Shown piece by piece: positions 6,605 through 14,358 of a stretch of DNA of 61,659 nt. The stretch spans positions 1 through 61,659 of the forward strand of contig CAZYQY010000002.1 of NCBI GenBank assembly GCA_964649795.1, given 5' to 3'. This DNA comes from JABMPX01 sp964649795 (GTDB taxonomy: Bacteria > Patescibacteriota > Minisyncoccia > Portnoybacterales > UBA2143). The notes beneath the pieces were generated by a model that saw nothing but the letters and a program-made list of their open reading frames with translations, was not told the origin of the DNA and made no database searches. The position numbers and the translations under genes are program-made. Each line of letters starts with the position of its first letter. Position 1 is the first letter of the stretch.

Positions 6605-8800
6605 TTATTTAGTAGAATCTCCTAAAATAGAAGTAGGAGGAGCAATTTCTTCCTTTTTAGAGTCACAGTTGGGACAATCTGAGTCTAATCCTTCTTTCCC
6701 CTTAGTAGTTAATACTTCTTTTTCCCTTGACCCACTGCGATAAACAGTAAATGCTTTGCATCCTGACTGCCATGCCAATTGTATTACTTTTTCAACGTCA
6801 AACCTGGTAGTTTCATTAGGAAGATTAATAGTTTTAGAGATGCTATTATCTAAATGCTTTTGAAAAGCAACTTCCATCTTTATATGATCCTTTGGATCAA
6901 TATCCATTGAACCGACAAAAACTTTTCTAATATTTTTAGGAATCTCTTTTATATTCTGAACAGTTCCTTCTTTATAAATCCTATCAATTATTTTAGGAGA
7001 GTATAGTCCTTTTTCTCTAAGTTTTTTTTCTAAATAATGATTGACATAATAAAATTCCTCTTCTCCCATTATTTGTTGTTTGGTATAAGCTAAAGCAAAA
7101 TAAGGCTCTACGCCAGAAGAAACTTCTGGAATCATAGAGATAGTCCCCGTAGGAGCAATACAAGTAAGAGCGGCATTACGCATCTTAATTTTCTTCTTTT
7201 TCCAAATACTCAATTCGTAGTTAGGGAATACTTTCTTTTCATTGGCTAATTTTTGAGAAGTTGCATGAGCAGTTTGATTTATAAATTTCATTATTTTCTC
7301 TGCTGTTTCAAAGCCTTGTTCTGAATTATAAGGAATTTCTAATTGGAAAAGGAAATCAGCAAAACCCATTATTCCTATGCCAATTCTACGATTTTTCTTG
7401 AACATGCTATTTGTTCTGTCTATGGAGAATTCTGTAAGATCTATAACATTATCTAGCATTCGGGTAGCCAATTCAACCGCTTCTTTTAATCTTCCCCATT
7501 TAATTTTTTTATTTTCAACAAATTTGTCTAGATTAACAGAACCTAAATTGCAGACATCTCCGTCATGTAAAAATTGCTCTCCACATGGATTAGACGCCTC
7601 AATTTTTCCTAGTCCGGGCAAAGGATTAGTTTTATTAACCTTATCAATGAATATTATTCCAGGCTCTCCGTTAATCCAAGCATTATTGGCAATTTCAGCC
7701 ATAACTTCTCCAGGAGTAATTTTAATATCTTGAATTTGAGAAATTTTTTCATATCTATCTCTAATTATCCTTCTTGGCAGCATTTTTTTACCGTTAAATT
7801 GACACATCCACGGTTCTTCAGAATTATTCTTTACTTTTCTCATAAAATCATCCGTTAAAGAAATGGAGATATTAAAATTAGAGAGTTCGCCTTCTCTGTC
7901 TTTAGCATGAATAAAATCCAAAATATCTGGGTGGTCTATTCTCATTATTGCCATGTTTGCTCCGTGTCTGCCTTGCTGTTTAATAACGCCAAAAGCTTTA
8001 TCATATACATTCAAAAAAGAAATCGGACCAGAGGCAACGCCTTGAGTTCTCTTTGTTAATGAACCAGCTGGCCTAAGAAGATGGAAAGGGAATCCTATTC
8101 CAGAACCGCTTTGCTGCAATAGCGTAGCATCTCGAAGCGTATTAAAAATATCATTCATGCTGTCTCCAATATGCAGAACTACACAATTAGAGATCACTGG
8201 CATAGATGTGCCAGTATTAGTTAAGGTTCGTCCAGCCGGCAAAAATTCAAGATTAGACATTAATTGATAAAATTCATCTTGCCATTTTTTTATCTCTTTA
8301 GCAGATTTTCCGTATTTCTTTTCTACTTCAGCTATTGCTTTAGCAATTCTTTTGAACATTTCTTCTGGATTCTCAATAACTTTTCTTGTTTTGGGGTCTT
8401 TTCCTAAATACCTGCCAGCTAAAATTTTTAAAGAATTTAAACTTAAATGAAGTTGCGTACTCCTGCCATTTAGAATTCTTTCTCTCTCTTCCCTAATCCT
8501 TTGATGCTCTTTGCGGTAAATAATATATGATTTTGCTGAATCAATATAGTTTTCTTTCATTAAAGCAATTTCTACAATATCTTGAATATTTTCTACATCT
8601 GGGATATTTTTCTTATTTTTAAAAACTTTATTTAATCCATTAACCACTTGATCAGATATATTTTTAGCAACTTTCGAATTAAATTCTCCAGTAGCTTGAC
8701 CAGCGGCTAAGATAGCTTTGGTTATTCTGTTTTGTTCGAAACTAACAATACGACCATCTCTTTTTTTAATTTTATTAAACTTCATTTTTGTATTAGACAT
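6605..8800 (-). CDS. nrdJ: Adenosylcobalamin-dependent (class II) ribonucleoside-diphosphate reductase
   Basis: Class II ribonucleotide reductase makes deoxynucleotides in the cytoplasm using adenosylcobalamin as radical generator, so it works with or without oxygen. An N-terminal ATP-cone (about residues 8-95; KKRDGRIVSFEQNRITKAI) is followed by the catalytic barrel. SNCVVLHIGDSMNDI carries the first active-site Cys, SNPCGEQFL (Cys406) the thiyl-radical Cys in the NPCxE motif, and APTGTISMI the late loop. The C-terminal tail DSDCPNCDSK supplies the shuttle cysteine pair for re-reduction. At 731 residues it is complete. CobO follows directly on the same strand and supplies the cofactor. No class I or III enzyme is visible in this window. 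Confidence 0.95.
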   Translation of the reverse strand: MSNTKMKFNKIKKRDGRIVSFEQNRITKAILAAGQATGEFNSKVAKNISDQVVNGLNKVFKNKKNIPDVENIQDIVEIALMKENYIDSAKSYIIYRKEHQRIREERERILNGRSTQLHLSLNSLKILAGRYLGKDPKTRKVIENPEEMFKRIAKAIAEVEKKYGKSAKEIKKWQDEFYQLMSNLEFLPAGRTLTNTGTSMPVISNCVVLHIGDSMNDIFNTLRDATLLQQSGSGIGFPFHLLRPAGSLTKRTQGVASGPISFLNVYDKAFGVIKQQGRHGANMAIMRIDHPDILDFIHAKDREGELSNFNISISLTDDFMRKVKNNSEEPWMCQFNGKKMLPRRIIRDRYEKISQIQDIKITPGEVMAEIANNAWINGEPGIIFIDKVNKTNPLPGLGKIEASNPCGEQFLHDGDVCNLGSVNLDKFVENKKIKWGRLKEAVELATRMLDNVIDLTEFSIDRTNSMFKKNRRIGIGIMGFADFLFQLEIPYNSEQGFETAEKIMKFINQTAHATSQKLANEKKVFPNYELSIWKKKKIKMRNAALTCIAPTGTISMIPEVSSGVEPYFALAYTKQQIMGEEEFYYVNHYLEKKLREKGLYSPKIIDRIYKEGTVQNIKEIPKNIRKVFVGSMDIDPKDHIKMEVAFQKHLDNSISKTINLPNETTRFDVEKVIQLAWQSGCKAFTVYRSGSREKEVLTTKGKEGLDSDCPNCDSKKEEIAPPTSILGDSTK

Positions 8801-8858
8801 AAAAAAAATCCTTTCTTTATTTAGAATTCAAAATGTATTTCTATTTTACTCCATAAAT

Positions 8859-8884
8859 AAAAGGCAGTCAAATGACTGCCTTTT
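8859..8884. terminator. Terminator downstream of ftsZ
   Basis: A 12-bp perfect stem (AAAAGGCAGTCA / TGACTGCCTTTT) with a 2-base loop. A- and T-runs flank it on both sides, so it works in either direction. It separates the ftsAZ operon from nrdJ. Confidence 0.85.
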
Positions 8885-8905
8885 ATAAACAAAGAGTAAA
8901 TAAAT

Positions 8906-10018
8906 TTACTTCATTTTTCTGCGAATAAAAGCGGGGATATCCCACTCATCTTCCGGTTCTTCAATAGAAACTGGCCTAGGGCTAGGAACTCTTTTATTTT
9001 TTTCTTCTTGATTAATTGGCGAAATGTCTTGAATCCTTGTTTCTCCTGATTTCTTTAATAATCCTTCGTCAAAACCAGTTGCCACAACAGTGATTTTAAT
9101 TTCGCCTTTCTTTAACTTATCATCCATAACAGCGCCGAAAATCACTTTAGCTTCCGGATCAATTGATTCAGTTATAATTTTAGCCGCTTCATTAATTTCA
9201 GTCATGGCTAAATCAGAGCCACCGCTAACATTAAATAGAACTCCCTTAGCGCCATCAATTGAAATTTCCAAGAGAGGAGAGTTAATTGCCGCTTTAGCTG
9301 CTTCAACAGCCCTTTCATCACCACTAGACCATCCAATACCCATTAAAGCTGATCCAGCATCCTGCATAATTGCTTTAACATCAGCAAAATCAACGTTAAC
9401 AATTCCAGGAGTTACAACTAAATCAGAAATGCCTTGAACTGCTTGACGGAGAACATCATCAACAACTGAAAAAGCATTTAATAAAGACGTCTTATTATCA
9501 ATAACTGAAAGAAGTTTATCATTAGGAATTGTAATTAAAGTATCAACTCTATCTTTAATATGCATTAAACCTTCTTCAGCGATACGAGCCCTTTGTTGGC
9601 CTTCAAAAGAAAATGGCTTGGTTACAACTGCGACTGTCAAAGCTCCTGAATCTTTTGCTGCTTCAGCAATAATTGGACCAGCACCCGTTCCAGTTCCCCC
9701 GCCCAGTCCATAAGTAACAAAAACCATATCTGATCCTTTAACTACTTCATGGATTTCATCACGATTTTCTTCAGCTGCTTGGCGTCCTATTTCTGGATTC
9801 ATCCCAGATCCAAGACCCTTGGATAAATTTTTACCAATATGAACTTTTTCTGTCGCAGCAACATGATGCAAATCTTGCGCATCAGTATTAATAGCGACAA
9901 AATCTACTCCATGAATTTTAGAAGCCACCATTCTAGAGATGGCATTTCCTCCGGCTCCTCCTACGCCAATTACTTTAATTTTTGCAAAAGTTTCCACCTC
10001 CGGTTTTATCTGAGCCAT
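8906..10018 (-). CDS. ftsZ: Cell-division GTPase FtsZ
   Basis: Tubulin-like GTPase that builds the division ring. It has GVGGAGGNAISRM at 18-30, the tubulin signature GGGTGTG at 106-112, and the T7 loop region (about 200-215). A short acidic linker leads to the conserved C-terminal peptide DEWDIPAFIRRK (357-368), which binds FtsA. Length 370 is standard. It lies 119 bp after ftsA on the same strand, in the classic ftsA-ftsZ order, and is closed by the terminator at 8859-8884. Confidence 0.98.
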   Translation of the reverse strand: MAQIKPEVETFAKIKVIGVGGAGGNAISRMVASKIHGVDFVAINTDAQDLHHVAATEKVHIGKNLSKGLGSGMNPEIGRQAAEENRDEIHEVVKGSDMVFVTYGLGGGTGTGAGPIIAEAAKDSGALTVAVVTKPFSFEGQQRARIAEEGLMHIKDRVDTLITIPNDKLLSVIDNKTSLLNAFSVVDDVLRQAVQGISDLVVTPGIVNVDFADVKAIMQDAGSALMGIGWSSGDERAVEAAKAAINSPLLEISIDGAKGVLFNVSGGSDLAMTEINEAAKIITESIDPEAKVIFGAVMDDKLKKGEIKITVVATGFDEGLLKKSGETRIQDISPINQEEKNKRVPSPRPVSIEEPEDEWDIPAFIRRKMK

Positions 10019-10137
10019 ATTATTAAAATGACTGCTTTATTATCATAAGCAAAGTTTTAGAAACTGTACTTAAAATAACATTAACATCTTTATTAATAAC
10101 TAACATAACTTATAAAATAATGCAAGTGTTTTTCTTC

Positions 10138-11382
10138 TTAGGGCAAAAAATTCTGAAACCATCCTTTAATTGTCCTGATTGTTGAACCAATTGGAATTCC
10201 AGGAAGAGGAATTCCTCTCCTACTAGATCTGGCGCGTTTATCCATATTCCAAAGTATTAATCCAATAGCCGTAGCAAATGATGGATCGTCAATTTCATCT
10301 ATAGCGCCTTCTGTTTCCAAAGGAAATCCTATTTGTACTGGCAATTTCAATTCTCTCTTAGCCAAATCAACTAATCCAGGGATTTTAGCTCCTCCTCCCA
10401 AAAGGACTGCTCCTGCCGGCAATAATCCCTGACGGTCAACTTTTTTTAACTCATTATTGACTAATTCTAAAATTTCACATAATCGAGCTTCAATCATGCT
10501 AACCATTTCTATCCGAGGTATAATACCTCTTTCCTCCGGTTCTAGTTTAGACAAATCAACAATATCTTTTTTGCTAATTTCAGATGCTAAAGCTGAACCA
10601 TATTCTAATTTAACTTTTTCCGCCAAATCAATATTGCTCCTTATGCCAATAGCAATATCATTAGTAATATGCGAAGAACCAATCGGCAAAACATGACTAT
10701 GGACGATCTCTCCCTCTTCAAAAACTGTTAATCCAACTGTGCCACCTCCTAGATCTAAAGACAAAACGCCTAATTCCTTTTGTCTTTTGCTAAGAGCTGC
10801 TCGGCTGGCTGCTAATGGCGCTAAAATCATTTCCTCTATATCCAGACCGGCTTCTTCAATGCACTTCCTTAAATTTTTAATAAAAGGGACAGCTCCTTCA
10901 ATAATTAAAGCATCTACTTCCAGACGAACTCCATTCATGCCAACTGGCTCTTTAATCCCTTCTTGATTGTCAATAGAAAAATTTCTAGGAATAGTGTGCA
11001 GAATTTCTCTATTTTGAGGCACAGAGATAGCTGAGGCAGCTTTGATTGCTCTTTCGACATCCTCTTTTGAAACTTCACCATCTGCTCTGGAAACAGCTAC
11101 TACGCCTTTGCTAATTTTAGGAATAATGTGATTACCGCTTAAACTAACTAAAACACGTTCAATAGGCAAGCCACTACTTCTTTCAGCTTCCTGAATAGAT
11201 TGACTGATATTTTTAACTGTTTCTTCAATATCAACAACAGCTCCCCTGCGAAGTCCAAAAGAAGGCACTTTGCTAATGCCGATAATTTGAGGCTTTGTAT
11301 GATCAGCATTTATCTTAGCAACCACCGTTCGGATATAACAAGTACCGACATCTAAACCAACAATAATATTTTCTTTAGACAT
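10138..11382 (-). CDS. ftsA: Cell-division protein FtsA
   Basis: Actin-like ATPase that anchors FtsZ to the membrane. Phosphate-1 motif IVGLDVGTCYIRTVVAKI starts at residue 7; LGVLSLDLGGGTVGLTVF is the phosphate-2 region; VLLGGGAKIPGL is the adenosine motif. A C-terminal amphipathic stretch (STIRTIKGWFQNFLP) is the likely membrane-targeting helix. Length 414 is typical. It overlaps ybeY by 8 bp and is probably co-transcribed and translationally coupled with it. Confidence 0.97.
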   Translation of the reverse strand: MSKENIIVGLDVGTCYIRTVVAKINADHTKPQIIGISKVPSFGLRRGAVVDIEETVKNISQSIQEAERSSGLPIERVLVSLSGNHIIPKISKGVVAVSRADGEVSKEDVERAIKAASAISVPQNREILHTIPRNFSIDNQEGIKEPVGMNGVRLEVDALIIEGAVPFIKNLRKCIEEAGLDIEEMILAPLAASRAALSKRQKELGVLSLDLGGGTVGLTVFEEGEIVHSHVLPIGSSHITNDIAIGIRSNIDLAEKVKLEYGSALASEISKKDIVDLSKLEPEERGIIPRIEMVSMIEARLCEILELVNNELKKVDRQGLLPAGAVLLGGGAKIPGLVDLAKRELKLPVQIGFPLETEGAIDEIDDPSFATAIGLILWNMDKRARSSRRGIPLPGIPIGSTIRTIKGWFQNFLP

Positions 11383-11869
11383 GATTTGTTTTTTTTAATA
11401 TTTTATCTTCCATTTCTTTCATCTCTTCTTCTTCCTGTCCACCTTTTTCGTGTTCATATCCCGATAGATGAAGGATACCATGGATCAACAAAATAGTCAG
11501 CTCTTTTTCTAAAGAATGGCCTAATCGCTTGCCTTGCTTTTTGGCTCTGGGATAACAAATAATTATTTCTCCCAATCTTTTTATTCCATCAGGTGGTTCA
11601 ATAAACTCTATATCTTTTCCCTTTCTCAGCCGAGGGAATGCCTTAGCCAAATACGGCAGAACTGATTTTCCACCGAATGCCAAAACATCAGTCACTCTGT
11701 TTCTGCCACGATACATTTTATTCAATTTTCTCATTCTGCCATCACCAACAATAGCTAAACTAATTTCTGTCTGTTCTTTTATACCTACTGTCCTTAAAAC
11801 AATTTTTGCTACTTTTTGAAAAAGCTTTTCATCTATTTTATTTTGAGTAAAATTATGAATCTCTAACAT
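11375..11869 (-). CDS. ybeY: Endoribonuclease YbeY
   Basis: Single-strand-specific zinc endoribonuclease needed for 16S rRNA 3'-end maturation and ribosome quality control. The zinc motif LIHGILHLSGYEH supplies His130, His134 and His140. RVTDVLAFGG (58-67) and GEIIICYPRA (100-109) are the other conserved blocks. Length 164 is normal. It sits between yqeY (2-bp gap) and ftsA (8-bp overlap), part of a translation-to-division operon with rpsU. Confidence 0.96.
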   Translation of the reverse strand: MLEIHNFTQNKIDEKLFQKVAKIVLRTVGIKEQTEISLAIVGDGRMRKLNKMYRGRNRVTDVLAFGGKSVLPYLAKAFPRLRKGKDIEFIEPPDGIKRLGEIIICYPRAKKQGKRLGHSLEKELTILLIHGILHLSGYEHEKGGQEEEEMKEMEDKILKKTNHV

Positions 11870-11871
11870 TA

Positions 11872-12366
11872 TTATTTCTTCAGTTCTTCTTGAACAATTT
11901 TACTCACTATGTTCCCGTCTGCTTTGCCTTTAAACTGAGGCATTACGGCTCCCATAACCCTACCTGTTTCCTGAAGACTACTGGCTCCTAATTCTTCAAT
12001 TTTTTCTTTGACTAATCTTCTTATTTCTTCCTCATCTATTTGTTCAGGTAAATAATCAACTAAAATTTCTAATTCTTTTTTCTCTTGGTCAGCTAAATCT
12101 TTTCGGTTGCCTTTTTCATATTGTTCAATAGAATCTTTACGCTTTTTTGCTTCACTGGAAATTACTTCAATAACTTCTTCGTCAGTTAATTGACTCAATT
12201 TATCTAATTTTTCCAATTCTTCCTCAGTTTTGCTTATTTTATTCCTTTTCTCTTTTTCTTTGTTAAAAACAGCTGCCATAATCATACGTAAAACAGAAAC
12301 CGTCAAAGCATCTTTTTCTGTCATGGCTTTTTTAATATTTAATTGTATTTTTTCTTTTAGCATCAT
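11872..12366 (-). CDS. GatB/YqeY domain protein
   Basis: A 164-residue YqeY-family protein: helical N-terminal part (MLKEKIQLNIKKAMTEKDALTVSVLRMIMAAV) and the C-terminal YqeY domain ending GADGN-like (GKADGNIVSKIVQEEL). The domain occurs as the tail of GatB, where it binds tRNA, and as a stand-alone protein of unclear role. Its position next to rpsU (S21) is the conserved rpsU-yqeY arrangement seen in many bacteria. Six bases separate it from rpsU. Confidence 0.92.
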   Translation of the reverse strand: MMLKEKIQLNIKKAMTEKDALTVSVLRMIMAAVFNKEKEKRNKISKTEEELEKLDKLSQLTDEEVIEVISSEAKKRKDSIEQYEKGNRKDLADQEKKELEILVDYLPEQIDEEEIRRLVKEKIEELGASSLQETGRVMGAVMPQFKGKADGNIVSKIVQEELKK

Positions 12367-12372
12367 CTTACA

Positions 12373-12624
12373 TTATCTTCTTTTCCATTTTGGTTCTTCT
12401 TTTAAAAGACCCATTTTTCTTAATTTCTCTTTTTCGCCTCCAATTTTAATACGCCTTAAAGCACTGGCTCTCCTTTCTGGTTTAGTTTTCCCTTTTTCTA
12501 AAAATCTAGCTTTGCGAGCACGAATTAAAATACCGCTTTGCTGAATCCTTCTAGAAAAACGCCTTAATAAACTACGAGTAGTTTCATTGTCTCTTTTTTT
12601 AATTTCAATAGCCACATGATCCAC
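12373..12624 (-). CDS. rpsU: 30S ribosomal protein S21
   Basis: An 83-residue S21, a small-subunit protein involved in initiation and mRNA 5' binding. It begins VAIEIKKRDNETTRSLLRRFSRRIQQSGIL, the typical S21 core, with a basic C-terminal extension (GLLKEEPKWKRR). GGAGGT lies seven bases before the ATG. It follows the SLOG gene by 7 bp and leads into yqeY, ybeY and ftsA. Confidence 0.95.
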   Translation of the reverse strand: MDHVAIEIKKRDNETTRSLLRRFSRRIQQSGILIRARKARFLEKGKTKPERRASALRRIKIGGEKEKLRKMGLLKEEPKWKRR

Positions 12625-12631
12625 CTCCTTT

Positions 12632-13207
12632 TCAAGTTTGAATTTTTATTTCTTTTTCTTTATTAACTAATTTAATTAATTTTTCAACTAATTTTTTAGG
12701 ATTTGACTCATAAACAATCTTGCCAGGACCGCGATGAGAATTTTCTACAATTTTTTTAACTTCATCAGCTGTTCCTCCGCTGCCGATTAAAACACCTATG
12801 GGCTTATGGTCTTCAAAAGCAATAGTGAATTCATTCAAGGTTCCTATCCGTCCACAAACAATAATTACAGCGTCTGAAGAACGAGTTAAAAGCAAATTTC
12901 TACCAGCATAATTGAATCCGGTATAGATAATTAAATCATGAAAATCAATTGGCAAACGATATTTTTTAATATGGGCTTTTTCTGAAACAGCTGGCGAAAG
13001 TCCAATAACAATACCATTTTCTTCTTTAGCGCCAATTGCTGCCCAATAAGGCATACCAGAAGTAGCTCCAGTTACTAAAACTCCTCCTTGTTTAATAATC
13101 TGCCGACCAATTTCTTTAGACGATTCCAAAGCTCCTTCAGCACAGTGCCCTGTTTCAGCTGCGCCAGATACACAAATCTTATATTTTAAATAAGTTTTAC
13201 GTTTCAT
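12632..13207 (-). CDS. SLOG-fold LOG/TIGR00725-type nucleotide-binding protein
   Basis: A 191-residue Rossmann-like protein of the LOG/SLOG superfamily, which includes DprA and cytokinin-activating hydrolases. Motifs are VTGATSGMPYWAAIGAKE (about 45-62), NLLLTRSSDAVIIVCGRIGTLNEFTIAFE (about 104-132) and GVLIGSGG. The usual PGGxGT loop is GRIGT here. The substrate is unknown; it probably binds a nucleotide or nucleotide derivative. It is first in the operon running through rpsU and yqeY to ftsA and has its own promoter at 13215-13243. It borders the DGR region but has no evident part in it. Confidence 0.85.
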   Translation of the reverse strand: MKRKTYLKYKICVSGAAETGHCAEGALESSKEIGRQIIKQGGVLVTGATSGMPYWAAIGAKEENGIVIGLSPAVSEKAHIKKYRLPIDFHDLIIYTGFNYAGRNLLLTRSSDAVIIVCGRIGTLNEFTIAFEDHKPIGVLIGSGGTADEVKKIVENSHRGPGKIVYESNPKKLVEKLIKLVNKEKEIKIQT

Positions 13208-13214
13208 TTATTTA

Positions 13215-13243
13215 ATCTTACTGTTTTTAATGGTTTTTGTCAA
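13215..13243 (-). promoter_or_regulatory. Promoter of the SLOG-rpsU-yqeY-ybeY-ftsA operon
   Basis: Minus strand TTGACA (13238-13243), 17-base spacer, TAAGAT (13215-13220), eight bases before the ATG at 13207. It is a near-consensus promoter. Confidence 0.75.
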
Positions 13244-13310
13244 AAGATTATTTTGATTTTTAATTGAACACACTAATTATATCTTAATATATCAAATTTT
13301 AAAAATAAAA

Positions 13311-13338
13311 ACGAGGTACAACACTTGTCGTACCTCGT
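13311..13338 (-). terminator. Terminator at the left edge of the DGR region
   Basis: Stem ACGAGGTAC / GTACCTCGT, extended by ACAA/TTGT with one bulge. On the minus strand it is followed by a T-rich run (TTTTTATTTTT). It would stop minus-strand transcripts leaving the DGR before they reach the SLOG operon promoter. Confidence 0.75.
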
Positions 13339-13344
13339 ATTTTA

Positions 13345-13826
13345 AAAATTCATTCAAAAGTCAAAGAGCAAAAGACCAATGACCACACTACTATAGAAAC
13401 AGCAAACTGCCAGAATAGTAGGCGTAGGCACCAGCCAAGTAAACCGTATTGTCGAAGTAGAGCTTGTCGTCGAAAGTCTGGAAGCCGAACGAATAGAACG
13501 AGATATTTAAGAAAGAAGAAGTTGATTGAGAATAAGGTTGTTAATCAATAGGTTAATTGCTAAACTCAACACGAAAGTAGGCTACTGCACCTTGGTTCAA
13601 GGATCGAGGTCGCCGAAATCCTAAGTCTCTAAAATTGCCAGAATCATAGTAATTACGGTTGCTATGAGCGCGCAAGAGAGATTTTAGATACTACTTACTG
13701 GTTCTTAGGGCGGGTGTCTTTTTTGGCTACCGCCAGATTAAATACAGGAAGCTTGAGTATATAGGTCACCTTAGGCGACAGTAACCCTCTGCTTCCAGTG
13801 GTAATAGACGAGAATCAGTAAAATTA
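13345..13826. other. Long non-coding region upstream of the template repeat
   Basis: I find no credible gene in this stretch. It holds several foldable blocks: GGCGG/CCGCC around 13709-13735, and GGAAGC..GAG / CTC..GCTTCC at 13747-13796. Two pieces repeat the flanks of the template repeat: AGTCTCTAAAAT (13624-13635 and 13949-13960), and a segment close to AGAATCA-GTAA-TTACGGTT (13640-13660 and 13811-13831). On the minus strand 13380-13540 is an open run rich in aromatic and NAN codons, ending in TAG at 13394-13396, without a start codon; it may be the relic of a gene. The segment is the likely 5' part of the TR RNA and/or the remains of an older TR. Confidence 0.5.
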
Positions 13827-13951
13827 CGGTTCCCGCTACAAGCATTCGGATAAGGTGCCGAATGTCTACCTCAACGACGACAAGCCGAAGCTCAACTGAA
13901 ACAACGCTGACAACTCGAATGACAAGTGGGGTTCCGCCTCGTGCCGTAGTC
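13827..13951 (+). repeat. DGR template repeat (TR)
   Basis: This 125-bp segment aligns without gaps to the reverse complement of 15722-15846 (the VR). There are 102 identities and 23 differences: 21 are at adenines of the TR, one at a T and one at a G. The last about 28 bases (from GTGGGGTTCC to CGTAGTC) are identical and would contain the initiation-of-mutagenic-homology site. Read in the VR frame the TR has AAC, AAT, AAG and GAC codons and one TGA stop, so it is not itself a gene. The 5' boundary is CGGTTCCCGC and the 3' boundary CGTAGTC. Confidence 0.95.
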
Positions 13952-13971
13952 TCTAAAATCAGAATTTACAA

Positions 13972-13996
13972 AAAAGCGTCCAATTGGAGGACGCTT
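13972..13996. terminator. Terminator between TR and avd
   Basis: Stem AAAAGCGTCC / GGACGCTTTT with a short AATTGGA loop. On the minus strand it is followed by T6 directly after the avd stop codon, a strong terminator for avd. On the plus strand it is followed by TTTTAGTTT and could end the TR RNA. Confidence 0.85.
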
Positions 13997-14356
13997 TTAG
14001 TTTAGGGATCTAATCCAGCCTCCGAGCATTCGGCCGATTTCCTGAATCTTTTCTTCCAGATTTAGGTATTTTTTATTATCCAGCATCTTAAACTCTCGAG
14101 CCATTCTAAGTAAAACTTTTAAAAGGTCAAATTTGTTATTCGCTTCTAATAGTTTTGCTTTTTTCTCTTGCTTATACGAGCTAACTGCGGATAATATCAA
14201 TTCCATAAAATCAATGATATTTTCTTCGCATTTCTTGCCCAACACATATTGATCCTTTTTAGGAAAGATTTTTAAACACTCATAGAACTCCTTGTAAAGA
14301 TCAGTTGTCTTTTTGAGGATTGGCGCCTCGCTTTGAATTTGGTTTAAATTTTGCAT
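13997..14356 (-). CDS. avd: Avd-like DGR accessory protein (four-helix bundle)
   Basis: A 119-residue all-helical protein of the bAvd / four-helix-bundle family. Known Avd proteins form a pentameric basic barrel that binds the RT and template RNA and is required for mutagenic cDNA synthesis. Diagnostic parts are the N-terminal ILKKTTDLYKEFYECLKIFPKKDQYVLGKK, the central IIDFMELIL and the C-terminal ending IGRMLGGWIRSLN. The start at 14356 lies two bases from the RT start on the opposite strand; both ATGs belong to one palindrome, CATATATG (14354-14361). No Shine-Dalgarno or promoter is evident, since the upstream sequence is the RT coding region. It is opposite in direction to RT and TR, unlike most DGRs. 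Confidence 0.85.
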   Translation of the reverse strand: MQNLNQIQSEAPILKKTTDLYKEFYECLKIFPKKDQYVLGKKCEENIIDFMELILSAVSSYKQEKKAKLLEANNKFDLLKVLLRMAREFKMLDNKKYLNLEEKIQEIGRMLGGWIRSLN

Positions 14357-14358
14357 AT

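Noticed and set aside
13381..13500. A template repeat for the second target
   Set aside because: Apart from GGAAGCCG and short matches there is no aligned similarity to 51508-51630 at non-A positions.
13896..13898. UGA as a sense codon (recoded lineage)
   Set aside because: Several genes end at TGA with family-correct C-termini (for example the RT at 15407-15409), so the standard code fits; the TGA in the TR is in non-coding sequence.
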